DNA of 64,000 nt from Rhodoblastus sp963710275 (GCA_963710275.1 CAVPZS010000002.1:434001-498000), one strand, 5' to 3'. Positions 38,980 through 48,369 are shown, numbered from the stretch's first letter. Numbers and translations are program-made. The notes: generated by a model not told the origin, from the letters alone.

Positions 38980-39615
38980 ATGAAACCGGAAAAGCCGATT
39001 TTGCTGCATGGTTTCCCCAAATCCGGACACTCTCATCGTGTGGAGCTGATGCTGCGAATGCTCGAACTGCCTTTCGACTTCCATCAGGTCGATCTCGGCG
39101 GCGGCGAGCAGCGGACCGAGGGCTTTCTGAAGCTCAATCCGTTCGGGACCGTGCCGGTGATCGACGACAATGGCGCCGTCGTCGCGGATTCCTGCGCCAT
39201 CCTGGTCTATCTGGCGAGCAAATATGATCCTTCGGGCGCCTGGCTGCCAAGGGAGCCCTTCGCCGCCGCGCAGGTGCAACGCTGGCTTTCAGTCGCCCAG
39301 GGCCCCGTCTACAATGGCCCCTGTTGCGCCCGTCTGGTGACGGTATTCGGCAGCGATTTCGACCATGGGCGCGCCAAGGCGGTCGCGGAAAGACTGTTCA
39401 CGACGCTCGACGGCGTGCTGGCGGACAAGGCGTTCCTGGTCAACGAGGCGCCGACCATCGCCGATATCGCGCTTTATTCCTACATCGCCCACGCGCCGGA
39501 AGGCGGCGTGTCGCTGGCGCCGCACGCGCCGATCCGCGCCTGGCTGCAGCGCATTGAGGCCCTGCCGCATTTCGCGCCCATGCCGGCGACCAGGGCCGGC
39601 CTGCTGGCCGCCTGA
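38980..39615 (+). CDS. Glutathione S-transferase
   Basis: 211 residues. The thioredoxin-fold N-domain has LHGFPKSGHSHRVELMLRML with a Ser at the active-site position, KLNPFGTVPVIDDNG (cis-Pro) and ADSCAILVYLASKY (glutathione contact). The helical C-domain has the AFLVNEAPTIADIALYSYI N-capping motif. It would conjugate glutathione to electrophiles or act as a thiol transferase. It follows a divergent promoter shared with the LysR regulator and is followed 15 bases later by a flavin-binding gene, so the two are probably co-transcribed. Confidence 0.93.
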   Translation: MKPEKPILLHGFPKSGHSHRVELMLRMLELPFDFHQVDLGGGEQRTEGFLKLNPFGTVPVIDDNGAVVADSCAILVYLASKYDPSGAWLPREPFAAAQVQRWLSVAQGPVYNGPCCARLVTVFGSDFDHGRAKAVAERLFTTLDGVLADKAFLVNEAPTIADIALYSYIAHAPEGGVSLAPHAPIRAWLQRIEALPHFAPMPATRAGLLAA

Positions 39616-39630
39616 CAGGGAAACAACGCC

Positions 39631-40494
39631 ATGTCCGCGCTTTCCGGGGAACGCCGACCCTGGCACGAAGGCGAGACGGAAGCGCGCAGACGCGCCGGCG
39701 CGCCCGAGATCACCTCGGTCATAAGGCCGTTCATGAGCGAGCAATTGCGGGATTTCTTCCCGCTCTTGCCGCTGGTCTTCGTCGCCGGACTCGATGCGAC
39801 GGGGCGCCCTGCCGCGTCGCTGTTGCGCGGCGCGCCCGGATTCATTGCCTGCCCCGATCCTGAAAGCCTGGACGTGGCGGCGGCTTTTCCCGACGGCGAT
39901 CCACTGGTGGCAAGTACCGGCGCGCCGTTCGGCCTGATCGGGCTCGATTTCCTGGCTCGCCGCCGCAATCGCGTCAACGGCCGGATCGTTTCGGCGGCGA
40001 GAGACGCCTTGTCGCTGCGCGTCGACGAAGCGTTCGGCAATTGCCCCAAATATATTTTTCCGCGCGAAATCTTCGCCTTCGAAGGAGCGCCGGGGGCGTG
40101 GACGCCCCTGCCCGCTCTGAGCGCCGCCGAGAAAGCTCTCATCGCGCGCGCGGACGTATTTTTCGTCGCCACGCGGGGGCCCGACGGCGTCGATATCTCC
40201 CATCGCGGCGGCAAGCCGGGCTTTGTCGAAATCGCCGGCGACGGCGCCCTGCACGTGCCCGACTACCGCGGCAACAACTATTTCAACACTTTTGGCAATC
40301 TGCTGCACGATCCCTCTGCAGCGCTGCTGTTCGTCGATTTCGCCAAGGGAACGGCCCTGCATATCCTTGGCGAAGCGCGCGTCGACTTTTCCGACGGCCC
40401 GCGTTCCTGGACTTTCGCTCCCGACGCCGCGCGGATCTTGCAATGCGAAACGCCTTTCGGAACCGAGGCGCTGGCGGCGGCGCCAGAGGCCTGA
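39631..40494 (+). CDS. Pyridoxamine 5'-phosphate oxidase-like FMN-binding split-barrel protein
   Basis: 287 residues. Two split-barrel halves are visible: FFPLLPLVFVAGLDATGRPAAS and IARADVFFVATRGPDGVDISHRGG, with VPDYRGNNYFNTFGNLLHDP and ALLFVDFAKGTALHILGEA near the C-terminus, typical of the larger PPOX-type oxidases that occur near GST and ferredoxin genes. Likely an FMN-dependent oxidoreductase acting on a small organic substrate. Operon partner of the GST gene. Substrate unknown. Confidence 0.85.
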   Translation: MSALSGERRPWHEGETEARRRAGAPEITSVIRPFMSEQLRDFFPLLPLVFVAGLDATGRPAASLLRGAPGFIACPDPESLDVAAAFPDGDPLVASTGAPFGLIGLDFLARRRNRVNGRIVSAARDALSLRVDEAFGNCPKYIFPREIFAFEGAPGAWTPLPALSAAEKALIARADVFFVATRGPDGVDISHRGGKPGFVEIAGDGALHVPDYRGNNYFNTFGNLLHDPSAALLFVDFAKGTALHILGEARVDFSDGPRSWTFAPDAARILQCETPFGTEALAAAPEA

Positions 40495-40605
40495 TTCCAC
40501 GATGGCCACGGCGGAAACAGGAACTCAAACGCATCGCTCGCGTTTGTTTTCAATATTGATTTTTCGGTCGATGGACTTGAACTCGAGATTGGCGGAGGGT
40601 GGACC

Positions 40606-40926
40606 ATGGAGCGCAAGATTGCAGGAATAATTGGCGCGGCGGCTGCGTTGGCGGTGGCGGGATCGGCACAGGCCGTTTCCGCCTCGCCAGGTCCCGAAGA
40701 CGTTCTTCAAGCGAAAACTGTCGCCGAACTCTTGCAGCCCATCGCCAATGCGAGCGTGCTGCTGGCGGCGGCCGAGACCGAAACAGTCTCGCACTACAAT
40801 TCCGCGACGGGAGAAGGCCCGGACCCGCTGCAATTCCAGGCGCAGTGGCATCATCACCACCATCACCATCGCTGGTGGCGCCGGCGCTGGCATCACCACC
40901 ACCATCACCACCACCACCGCTGGTGA
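40606..40926 (+). CDS. Exported histidine-rich protein with two polyhistidine tracts
   Basis: 106 residues. A signal peptide (MERKIAGIIGAAAALAVAGSAQA) is followed by a region of about 55 residues without known domain (LQAKTVAELLQPIANASVL, HYNSATGEGPDPL). The protein ends with seven His, RWWRRRW, nine His and RW. The His are encoded mainly by alternating CAT and CAC, not a simple tract. The tail should bind Ni, Cu, Zn or Co strongly in the periplasm; a metal buffer or chaperone is the plausible role. A GGAGGGTGGACC site precedes the ATG. Confidence 0.8.
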   Translation: MERKIAGIIGAAAALAVAGSAQAVSASPGPEDVLQAKTVAELLQPIANASVLLAAAETETVSHYNSATGEGPDPLQFQAQWHHHHHHHRWWRRRWHHHHHHHHHRW

Positions 40927-40980
40927 TACGCCTGCGGGCTGTTTCCCTTTGCGCGTGGCCGGGAGATTTCCCGGCCGCTG

Positions 40981-41713
40981 TCATTTGGAAGGCGGCGCTT
41001 TTTCCTGAGCCTTGGCCGCGCGCAGCATGAAGCGATAGACGCCGTCGAAAACCGTGTCGGTGCGCGATTGCCAGCGTGAGCCCTCGACCAGCCGATCGCG
41101 GCTGGCGTGGATGCGGCGCGCCTGCAACTCGCGCTCGGCCGCTTCTTCGGGCGACATTTCCACCACGTCGAAATGCGCCTCCTCCGGGATGACCAGCACT
41201 TGCGCGAAAGGCTCGCCTGGCCGGAAGATGTGCTGGCGCCCTTCGGCGGGCGACTTGAAGACGACAAAGAACAGCATCGGCCACCAGGATCGGATCAAGG
41301 CCGGCACGGCGATCGGACAGGTGTCGGTGCGGTCGGTGTAGAAGCGCGGATGCGGCTCCGTGCGCAGGGCGAATCCCGGCTCGACCTTGAGGTCCAGCAG
41401 GATTTGATAGGTGTAGTAGCTTTTTCCGAAAGTCCGGAAAGGCGGCCATTCCAGCCCCTCTTCCGGGACAGGGTCCGAAATCGCCTTCGAGGATCAGTTC
41501 GCTGTTGCGGGTGCTGACGATGAACTCATTGTCATAGGGATAGAAAAGCTCGACGCCATATTGCGCGCCTTCCGAGAAAGGCGTGCAGTGCCAGGCGTAT
41601 TCCTGCGACCCGTCGGCGCGCGGTTCGCGCTCGCCCGACCAGCCGGGAATTTCAAGCTTTGTCCGACGCGGCGCCAGGCGCGGTTCGCGGGTCCGAAACT
41701 TGACGTCTTCCAT
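40981..41713 (-). CDS. Conserved-looking hypothetical protein (one frameshift)
   Basis: About 244 codons once a single inserted base near 41475 is removed. The N-terminal part reads FRTREPRLAPRRTKLEIPGW, EYAWHCTPFSEGAQYG and ELFYPYDNEFIVST; the C-terminal part reads HPRFYTDRTDTCPIAVPALI, WWPMLFFVVFKSPAEG, HIFRPGEPFAQVLVIPEEA and MSPEEAAERELQARRI. No signal peptide or TM segments, and no catalytic motif I know. The layout is reminiscent of DUF6065-type proteins, but I cannot be sure. The ATG at 41713 is preceded by a GGAGG-like GGAGGCCGCGAG. Confidence 0.7.
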
Positions 41714-41810
41714 CTCGCGGCCTCCGGGTGACTTGGCTCGACGGAATTAACGCACGAGCTTCAGTTTGGCCGCATGGTCAGGAAAAAATTACAGTTGCCA
41801 AATCAGAGGC

Positions 41811-41845
41811 GTCCCCATGCCCGCGTCAAACCCGGGCATGGGGAC
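41811..41845. repeat. Strong palindrome downstream of ettA
   Basis: A perfect 13-bp inverted repeat (GTCCCCATGCCCG / CGGGCATGGGGAC) with a 9-base centre. It lies just after the ettA stop on the minus strand, and may work as its terminator, but there is no T-run. The CATGCCCG...CGGGCATG core is typical of REP-like elements in Hyphomicrobiales. Confidence 0.6.
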
Positions 41846-41851
41846 ATGTCG

Positions 41852-43504
41852 CTAGCGGCTGAACTTCTTGTACTTCATCCGGTGCGGGATGATGCTGTCG
41901 GCGCCCAGGCGGCGCTTCTTGTCTTCCTCGTAATCGGCGAAATTGCCCTCGAACCACTCGACATGGCTGTCGCCTTCAAAAGCCAGCATGTGCGTGGCGA
42001 CGCGGTCGAGGAAGAAGCGGTCATGCGAGATGATCACGGCGCAGCCGGCGTAATCCTGCAAGGCGTCTTCCAGCGCGCGCAAGGTGTCGACGTCGAGATC
42101 GTTGGTCGGCTCGTCGAGCAGCAGGACATTGGCGCCTTTTTTCAGCATTTTCGCCAGATGCACGCGGTTGCGCTCGCCGCCCGAGAGCATGCCGACCTTC
42201 TTCTGCTGGTCGGCGCCCTTGAAGTTGAAGGTCGAGCAATAGCCGCGCGAATTGATCTCGCGTTTTCCCAGATAGATCACGTCGTTGCCGCCGGAAATTT
42301 CCTCCCAGACGTTCTTCTTGTCGTCGAGCGAATCGCGCGACTGGTCGACATAGCCGAGCTGCACGCTTTCGCCGATCGCGATCGAGCCGGAATCGGGCTT
42401 GTCCTGTCCCGTGATCATCTTGAACAGCGTGGTCTTGCCCGCGCCGTTCGGGCCGATGACGCCGACGATGCCGCCCGGCGGCAGCTTGAAGCTCAGGCCG
42501 TCGATCAGCAGCTTGTCGCCGAAGCCCTTGGACAGGTCGGTGAATTCGATGACGTTCTGGCCGAGGCGCTCGGCCACGGGGATGATGATCTGCGCGGTCG
42601 TGGGCGCCTTGTCGTTCTGCTTGGCGACCAGTTCGTCATAGCGCTGGATGCGCGCCTTGGACTTGGTCTGGCGGGCCTTGGGGCTCGAGGCGATCCACTC
42701 GCTCTCCGCCTCGATGGCGCGCTGGCGGGCCTCGTCCTCCCGGCCTTCCTGCTGCAGGCGCTTCTGCTTCTGCTTCAGCCAGGAGGAATAATTGCCCTCG
42801 TAGGGAATGCCGCGGCCGCGATCGAGTTCGAGAATCCAGCCCGTGACGTTGTCGAGGAAGTATCGGTCATGGGTGACGATCAATATGGCGCCGGGATAGG
42901 CGCGCAAATGACCTTCCAGCCAGTTGACCGTCTCGGCGTCGAGATGGTTGGTGGGCTCGTCGAGCAGCAGCAGTTCCGGCTGCTCCAGCAGCAGCTTGCA
43001 TAGCGCGACGCGGCGGCGCTCGCCGCCCGAGAGCTTTTCCACCGCCCAGTCGTCGGGCGGGCAGCCGAGCGCGTCCATCGCCTGTTCGACCTGGCTTTCG
43101 AGATCCCACAGGCCCTTGGCCTCGATCTCGTCCTGCAGCGCCGTCATTTCGTCGGCCGTCTCGTCGGAATAATTCATGGCGAGATCGTTGTAGCGGTCGA
43201 GCACCGCCTTCTTGTCGGCGACGCCGAGCATGCAATTGCCGCGAACGTCGAGCGTTTCGTCGAGCTTCGGCTCCTGCGGCAGATAGCCGACGCGCGCGCC
43301 TTCGGCGACAAAGCCCTCGCCGGAATATTCCTTGTCGATCCCGGCCATGATGCGCAGGAGGGTCGATTTACCAGCGCCGTTGACGCCGAGCACGCCGATC
43401 TTGGCGTCCGGATAGAAGGAAAGATGGACGTTGTCCAAGACCTTCTTGCCGCCGGGCCACGCTTTCGTGAGACCCTGCATGTGATAGACGAATTGCCGCG
43501 CCAT
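41852..43504 (-). CDS. ettA: Energy-dependent translational throttle protein EttA (ABC-F)
   Basis: EttA is a soluble tandem ABC ATPase that binds the ribosomal E site and gates entry into elongation according to the ATP/ADP ratio. The intact 550-residue frame has Walker A motifs GVNGAGKST and GPNGAGKTT, signature motifs KLSGGERRRVALC and MLSGGERNRVHLAK, and Walker B motifs LLLLDEPTNHLDAET and VLLLDEPTNDLDVDT. It carries the EttA arm between (YEGNYSSWLKQKQKRL) and the ending MKYKKFSR. Single-gene unit. Confidence 0.96.
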   Translation of the reverse strand: MARQFVYHMQGLTKAWPGGKKVLDNVHLSFYPDAKIGVLGVNGAGKSTLLRIMAGIDKEYSGEGFVAEGARVGYLPQEPKLDETLDVRGNCMLGVADKKAVLDRYNDLAMNYSDETADEMTALQDEIEAKGLWDLESQVEQAMDALGCPPDDWAVEKLSGGERRRVALCKLLLEQPELLLLDEPTNHLDAETVNWLEGHLRAYPGAILIVTHDRYFLDNVTGWILELDRGRGIPYEGNYSSWLKQKQKRLQQEGREDEARQRAIEAESEWIASSPKARQTKSKARIQRYDELVAKQNDKAPTTAQIIIPVAERLGQNVIEFTDLSKGFGDKLLIDGLSFKLPPGGIVGVIGPNGAGKTTLFKMITGQDKPDSGSIAIGESVQLGYVDQSRDSLDDKKNVWEEISGGNDVIYLGKREINSRGYCSTFNFKGADQQKKVGMLSGGERNRVHLAKMLKKGANVLLLDEPTNDLDVDTLRALEDALQDYAGCAVIISHDRFFLDRVATHMLAFEGDSHVEWFEGNFADYEEDKKRRLGADSIIPHRMKYKKFSR

Positions 43505-43691
43505 GGGCGTGAATCTCTCGAGCTGGAGGCCGGCGCGGCTTTCCGCGCGGCGGTTTGAAACGGGCGCTTCCGTTGGAGCGCCAATCCGGTCGAAGGGGTT
43601 TTAGCGGGCGGGCGGGCGCGGGTCCAGCGTCGCCTGCGCGGTCCTGCCTCAGAAAAAGTCACTTTCGGCTCTATTTATTGGGCGCCCACGC

Positions 43692-45692
43692 ATGATTCGG
43701 GCTAGATTGCCGACCGTCAGAAATTCTGGAGCGCCCATCTTGTCCGCAGCTGACCCCGAAAATCGCCCTTCCGATTTTTTCTCCACCAGCTCGCCCCATC
43801 GACCCGAACCACAATTGCCCTGGGCGCCTGAAAAAAGCCCGGTCCCGAGGACCGCGCCGCCGACCGCGCCAACTTCTGCGCAGGTCCCCGCGCCGATTGC
43901 GCCAAGCGCGGCCGCGGCGCCTTTCGAAACCGACGCGCCGGCCGCGCCGGGCCAGTTCGCCTTGCCGCCGCTGGCCCAGGCCCTGCTGGACCGCGCCGCC
44001 GAGCTGCTGCGCCGTCCCGACGCGCCCACGCCCTTCGCCATCGGCCTTCTCGCGCCGGCGGGCGGCGGCAAGAGCAGCGCCCTGGCCTGGCTGACCCGAA
44101 AACTCGGCGGCCCCGGCGCGCCGCCGGTCGCCGCGCTGCGCGCGGCCGATCTCGCCGCCGAGCCCGAACGCGCCCTTGCCGCCGCCCTTTATCGCGCGCT
44201 GTCTCCCGCCTACGGCCCCCTGGCCAACGAGGCGGCGCAGGAAGGCGCCCATGTCGGCGCCGACGCCGGCGCCTATGCCCGAGCCGCCCATGAAAAGCTC
44301 GACGCGCTGCGGAAAAAACTGCACGGCGAGCGGCAGACCCTGGCGCAGACCGAGGCGCGCCGCGCGTCCCTGGCCGAAACGCTGCTCTATGACACGCCCG
44401 GCTCGCGAATCAATTCCTTTGCGCGGCGGATCAGGGCCGCCTTCGAGCCGCGCCTGCGCCGTTTCGGCTTTTCCGGCGATTCGCTCGCCAATTTCAAGGA
44501 TCTGACCCGCGATCTCGCCGAGACCGGCGGTCCGTCCGCGCGCATCGTCAGCTCGCTGCGCGCGCTCTATGCGTTCCAGGGACAAAAGAGCCTGCTGGCC
44601 TACGCCGTCCTCTGCTTCATCCTGAACTGGGCCGCCAACTGGCTCACGTATAACAAGAAGGCCTGGCTCAGCGGCCTCGCCTCTTCGAGCACGCAGGGCG
44701 CGCAGGCCTCCGAATTCCTGAACGGCCATGTCGACTGGCTGTCGCAGGCGGCGCATGGCTTTGCGTTGCTCGGCCTGGTCCTGCTCGGCCTGAACGTCTG
44801 GCGGGCCTTCAATTTCATGCAGCCGCTGTTCTACGGCGCGGGTCTGCTCGACGAAGATATCGCGGCGAAGCGTCACGAACTCGACCAGACCCTGGCGCAT
44901 CAGGCGCGCAGCGTCGACCTGCTCGGGGCCGAGACCGCCGCCGTCGCGCGGCAGGCGTCGGAAGCCGAGCGCCGCGCCGACGCCGCCGGCGCGACCAGAC
45001 ATCCGCCGGCCTTTCTCGAAGCCGACGCCGCCACGCAAAAGCGCGACCTGGCGCTCGGTTTTTTGCATTGCCTGTCGCAATTGATCGCCAATGGCGGCAA
45101 TGGGGCGCCCCCGAGGCTGGTCGTCACGGTCGACGGCTTCGAAAGCGTCGCCCAGCCCGCGGCCTTGTTCGACCGGCTGCACGACCTGCTGGCGCGGCAG
45201 GGAATCGTCGCCGTCTATGCGTTGGACCCCGAGGTTTTTGCGGCGGGCCGGCCGAATTTGCTGCGGCGCATCCAGTTGCCGCTCCGGCTCGACGCCGGGC
45301 AGAAGGGTGAGACCGTCCCGGCGCTCGCGCCCCTCGACGCGCCCTTCTCGCCGCTGGCGACGCGGCTGATCGGCGCCATGGCGCCGCTGACGGGCGACGG
45401 CCCGCGCACACAGAAGCGGCTGCGCAACCTGTTTCGTTTCCTGCGTCCGGCGCCCGAGGCGCCGAAGGGTCTGCAGGCGGCGCTGGCGCTGTTCCTCGCC
45501 GCGCAGCTTGGCGCGAGCCCCGAGGATCGGCGCAGCCTCAATGACGCGCTGGCGGGCGATGGCGAGAACTTCGCGCCGATCGGCTCGGCGACCCTCCATG
45601 AAGCCTTGACCAACGCCTCGGTCATCGAGGGGCTGATCGGCAAGGCCGAGGCCCGGCAAGCGGCCGCGCTGGCCCGGCATGTCGCGGGGTGA
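43692..45692 (+). CDS. Membrane-anchored KAP-like P-loop NTPase
   Basis: 666 residues. A Pro/Ala-rich N-terminus (about 1-90) precedes a P-loop, IGLLAPAGGGKSSALAWLT (Walker A at about 121-129). After a charged helical region come two TM segments (YAVLCFILNWAANWL and ALLGLVLLGLNVW) and the Walker B-like strand RLVVTVDGFESV. The layout of TM segments between Walker A and B is that of KAP-family NTPases, which organise membrane signalling complexes and also occur in phage defence. A TTG at 43740 with GGAG eight bases upstream is a credible alternative start. Partner and trigger unknown; neighbours are unrelated. Confidence 0.75.
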   Translation: MIRARLPTVRNSGAPILSAADPENRPSDFFSTSSPHRPEPQLPWAPEKSPVPRTAPPTAPTSAQVPAPIAPSAAAAPFETDAPAAPGQFALPPLAQALLDRAAELLRRPDAPTPFAIGLLAPAGGGKSSALAWLTRKLGGPGAPPVAALRAADLAAEPERALAAALYRALSPAYGPLANEAAQEGAHVGADAGAYARAAHEKLDALRKKLHGERQTLAQTEARRASLAETLLYDTPGSRINSFARRIRAAFEPRLRRFGFSGDSLANFKDLTRDLAETGGPSARIVSSLRALYAFQGQKSLLAYAVLCFILNWAANWLTYNKKAWLSGLASSSTQGAQASEFLNGHVDWLSQAAHGFALLGLVLLGLNVWRAFNFMQPLFYGAGLLDEDIAAKRHELDQTLAHQARSVDLLGAETAAVARQASEAERRADAAGATRHPPAFLEADAATQKRDLALGFLHCLSQLIANGGNGAPPRLVVTVDGFESVAQPAALFDRLHDLLARQGIVAVYALDPEVFAAGRPNLLRRIQLPLRLDAGQKGETVPALAPLDAPFSPLATRLIGAMAPLTGDGPRTQKRLRNLFRFLRPAPEAPKGLQAALALFLAAQLGASPEDRRSLNDALAGDGENFAPIGSATLHEALTNASVIEGLIGKAEARQAAALARHVAG

Positions 45693-45698
45693 AGACTC

Positions 45699-46790
45699 TC
45701 ACGCCGCGAGCCGCGACGGCGTCAGCCGTCGCATCTGGCGGCTCAGGACTTCGCGAAAACGGGGGTTATGCAGGCACAAGCCGCCGCAGAAGCCCACCGC
45801 GCATCCAAGCGCCGTATCGAAGAACCGCGCCTCGATCAGCGCGGCTGGCGAGCTCTGGCCGTAGGTGGCGAGCTCAGCCAGGAAGATCGCCAACGGCGTG
45901 AAGAACACGGCCGCCAGGCCGTAATGGCGCACGGTGAGCGTCTCGATGACGAAGGCCAGCGCCATCATCATGAAGGAGGAGCTCCAGTCGCCAAGCGGCA
46001 GCATCAGCAAGCCCCAGGTGAGGAGGAGGCCGACGCCCGTGCCGAAGACGCGCTGCACCTGCCGGTTCCAGACGGCGCGCAGCGACGCGCCCTGGACCAC
46101 GGCGAGGCAGCTTATTGGAACCCAATAGGCCCGCTCGAGCTGCAACGCCTGCGCGAGCGCCAGCGAAAGGCCGAGGAATGCGCCGACAACGACGGAATCG
46201 AACACGACGAAATCGAAAGTCGGCTTTGGCGGCGGCTCCGGCTGCTTCGGCGCCTTGAGCCGCAGCGCGTAAAGACTGAAGAAGAACGCGACGAGGCAGG
46301 CGAGCAGGCCGCCCATGACGAAAAGTCCGACCTTGAGCGGCACTTCGTCCACGACGCCGGGCGTATACATGCCGATTGACGCCGCCATGATGAAAAAGAC
46401 GGAACCTGGCGGCGGCAGCCGGTAGAACCGGCACACCATCGTCACCAGAATGGCCATGAAGGTGAAGGCGGGCGTCATCAATAGCGGAAAGAAATGGCTG
46501 ATGACGCCGAGCGCGTAACACGCGCTCATGCCGTTGGCGCAGGCCATCAGCGTGATCATCCGGTGTGAAAGAGGGGTATCGGGCAGGTAAAGGAACGCCA
46601 GGCCGCCGAGCGACGAGATCAGCCCATAACCCATATGGCCGAACCAGGCGCCGACCATCAGCGGCAGGCCCGAGGCCAGGGCCGCCGCCAGCGGCATTTG
46701 CCAAGGGCGGTCGCTGGCGTTGATCTGCGTCAGATGCGTCCATTCGGTCCGGGCCAGCGCCCGCACACGGCTCAACCGGTTCCCCGTCAT
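45699..46790 (-). CDS. FUSC-family inner membrane transporter
   Basis: 363 residues with about ten TM segments in two similar halves (MPLAAALASGLPLMVGAWFGH..., FDFVVFDSVVVGAFLGLSLALAQ...). The second half has AYWVPISCLAVVQGASLRAVWNRQVQRVFGT, the signature of the fusaric-acid-resistance/aromatic-acid efflux family (FUSC_2). It may export aromatic acids or other organic acids. It is convergent with the KAP-like gene, six bases apart, and has no membrane-fusion partner next to it. Confidence 0.85.
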   Translation of the reverse strand: MTGNRLSRVRALARTEWTHLTQINASDRPWQMPLAAALASGLPLMVGAWFGHMGYGLISSLGGLAFLYLPDTPLSHRMITLMACANGMSACYALGVISHFFPLLMTPAFTFMAILVTMVCRFYRLPPPGSVFFIMAASIGMYTPGVVDEVPLKVGLFVMGGLLACLVAFFFSLYALRLKAPKQPEPPPKPTFDFVVFDSVVVGAFLGLSLALAQALQLERAYWVPISCLAVVQGASLRAVWNRQVQRVFGTGVGLLLTWGLLMLPLGDWSSSFMMMALAFVIETLTVRHYGLAAVFFTPLAIFLAELATYGQSSPAALIEARFFDTALGCAVGFCGGLCLHNPRFREVLSRQMRRLTPSRLAA

Positions 46791-46890
46791 GCGCAGGATC
46801 CAGGCATTTTGCCCGCGGAGGCCGCGATGCCCGTCTTGACGTCAACGCGAGGAACCGCCGAAAGCGGCGTTCCGATCCGTGGACGGACGT

Positions 46891-47607
46891 TCAGAGCGTA
46901 TCCACCTTGCCGATGGTCATGCCTGAAAACGGCTCGATCCATACCAGCTTGTCGACCACCTTGCTGCAGCCTGCGATATTCTCGGCGGCGACGATCATCG
47001 CCGACCGCTGCCTTTCGTCGAAGATCTCGCCGGTCAGGGTCACCACGCCCTTGTCGACGCTGACATCCAGGCATTTCGGCGAGACAAAGCCCTGCGCCTT
47101 CAACTCGGCCATCAACTTGTCGAGGATCGCCTGATCGGAGCAGTCCGCGTCGGGCGCCTTGCTTCCCACGGTCGCCGTCAGGGCCCGCAGCAGGTCGGCG
47201 CGAGTAATGATGCCGACCAGGCGGTCGCCGCTCACCACCGGAACGCGCTTCACCCGGCGCTTCTCCATCACCTCGACGATTTCTGTCAGCGCCGCCGTCT
47301 CCTCGACGGTGGCCACGTCGCGCGTCATGACCTCATGCACCTTGCGGCCATGGCTGAGCACATAGGATTCGGCGATATCGCCGGGGCCGAGCAGGAATTC
47401 GATCCAGCGCGGCTTGCGCTTGGCGGTGCCGAGTTCGGCGCGATGGAGAAAATCGCTTTCGCTGACCACCCCGACCAGTTTTCCACCCTCGTCGGTCACG
47501 GGCAGGCCGGACACGCGCGCCGACAGCAGGATCCCGATCGCCTCGTCGATCGTCGCCTCCGGGCTGACCGTCTTGACCGCGGTCGTCATGATATCGGACG
47601 CAAACAT
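46891..47607 (-). CDS. CBS-pair and BON domain protein
   Basis: 238 residues. Two CBS motifs (MFASDIMTTAVKTVSPEATIDEAI with GVVSESDFLHRAE; VHEVMTRDVATVEETAALTEIV with IITRADLLRAL) form a Bateman module that usually binds adenosine nucleotides. A C-terminal BON domain (VSPKCLDVSVDKGVVTLTG, AENIAGCSKVVDKL) follows. Such proteins are often redox or energy responsive regulators in alphaproteobacteria. The ATG at 47607 is right for the first CBS motif. Divergent from the TetR gene. Confidence 0.92.
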   Translation of the reverse strand: MFASDIMTTAVKTVSPEATIDEAIGILLSARVSGLPVTDEGGKLVGVVSESDFLHRAELGTAKRKPRWIEFLLGPGDIAESYVLSHGRKVHEVMTRDVATVEETAALTEIVEVMEKRRVKRVPVVSGDRLVGIITRADLLRALTATVGSKAPDADCSDQAILDKLMAELKAQGFVSPKCLDVSVDKGVVTLTGEIFDERQRSAMIVAAENIAGCSKVVDKLVWIEPFSGMTIGKVDTL

Positions 47608-47705
47608 GGATCGCCTCCCAAACTTGATTCCAGCCAATCTAATCTCCCCACAAGGGTAAACCTTGACGCCGATCAATGCGACAAGAACTTGCATGAAGTT
47701 GTAAA

Positions 47706-47719
47706 TGACTGCATAGTCA
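47706..47719. promoter_or_regulatory. Operator-like palindrome before the TetR-exporter operon
   Basis: TGACT-GCAT-AGTCA is a perfect inverted repeat 26 bases upstream of the TetR start. It overlaps a candidate -10 (CATAGT at 47712-47717), which lies 17 bases from TTGCAT at 47689-47694. That placement fits autorepression by the TetR protein. Confidence 0.5.
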
Positions 47720-47745
47720 GTCATACGAAATCGCGGGGAAAGCCA

Positions 47746-48369
47746 ATGCGTCGGCAAGCGCGCACCGAGGCCGAACGGGAGGAGCGAATGCGGACCATCC
47801 GCGCCGCCGCGCTCGACGTCTTTTCCGCCAAGGGCTTCTCGGCCGCGCGAATCGACGATGTCGCGGCTGCGGCAGGCGTCGCCAAGGGCACGATCTATCT
47901 CTATTTCAAGTCCAAGGACGACTTGCTCGAAGCCATCGTCCGCAGCACCATCGGCGCGCTGCTGGAGAATTTCGAGCAGGCGGTCGCCAGTTCGCCCGCG
48001 CCGGCAAGCCAGATCTTCCGCATGATGGGCCAGACCATCGCGACCGCGATCGACGACGCCGACCGTCGGCGCGTGCTCTATCTCGTGATGTCGGAAGGCG
48101 CGCGCTTCCCCTCCATCGCCGAATTCTACCATCGCGAGATCATTTCGCGCGGCCTGAAACTGCTGCGCGCCATCGTCGCCAAGGGATGCGAGAGCGGCGA
48201 GTTCCAGTCCGACGAGCTGGCCCGCTTTCCGCAGCTCGTGATGGCGCCGGCGCTGGTCGCGGCGATCTGGGCCATGGTGTTCAACCGTGTCGAACCGCTC
48301 GACGCGCGCGCCATGCTGGAGGCGCATTTCGAGCTGCTGCTGCGCGCCCTGGTCAGGAGACCCGCATGA
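47746..48369 (+). CDS. TetR-family transcriptional regulator
   Basis: 207 residues. The helix-turn-helix is in TIRAAALDVFSAKGFSAARI, DDVAAAAGVAKGTIYLYFKSKDDLLEAIV. The C-terminal ligand domain (YLVMSEGARFPSIAEFYHRE) resembles regulators of HlyD/ABC exporters of the CecR (YbiH) type. Its stop overlaps the HlyD start as ATGA, so it is the first gene of the exporter operon and most likely represses it. Confidence 0.93.
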   Translation: MRRQARTEAEREERMRTIRAAALDVFSAKGFSAARIDDVAAAAGVAKGTIYLYFKSKDDLLEAIVRSTIGALLENFEQAVASSPAPASQIFRMMGQTIATAIDDADRRRVLYLVMSEGARFPSIAEFYHREIISRGLKLLRAIVAKGCESGEFQSDELARFPQLVMAPALVAAIWAMVFNRVEPLDARAMLEAHFELLLRALVRRPA

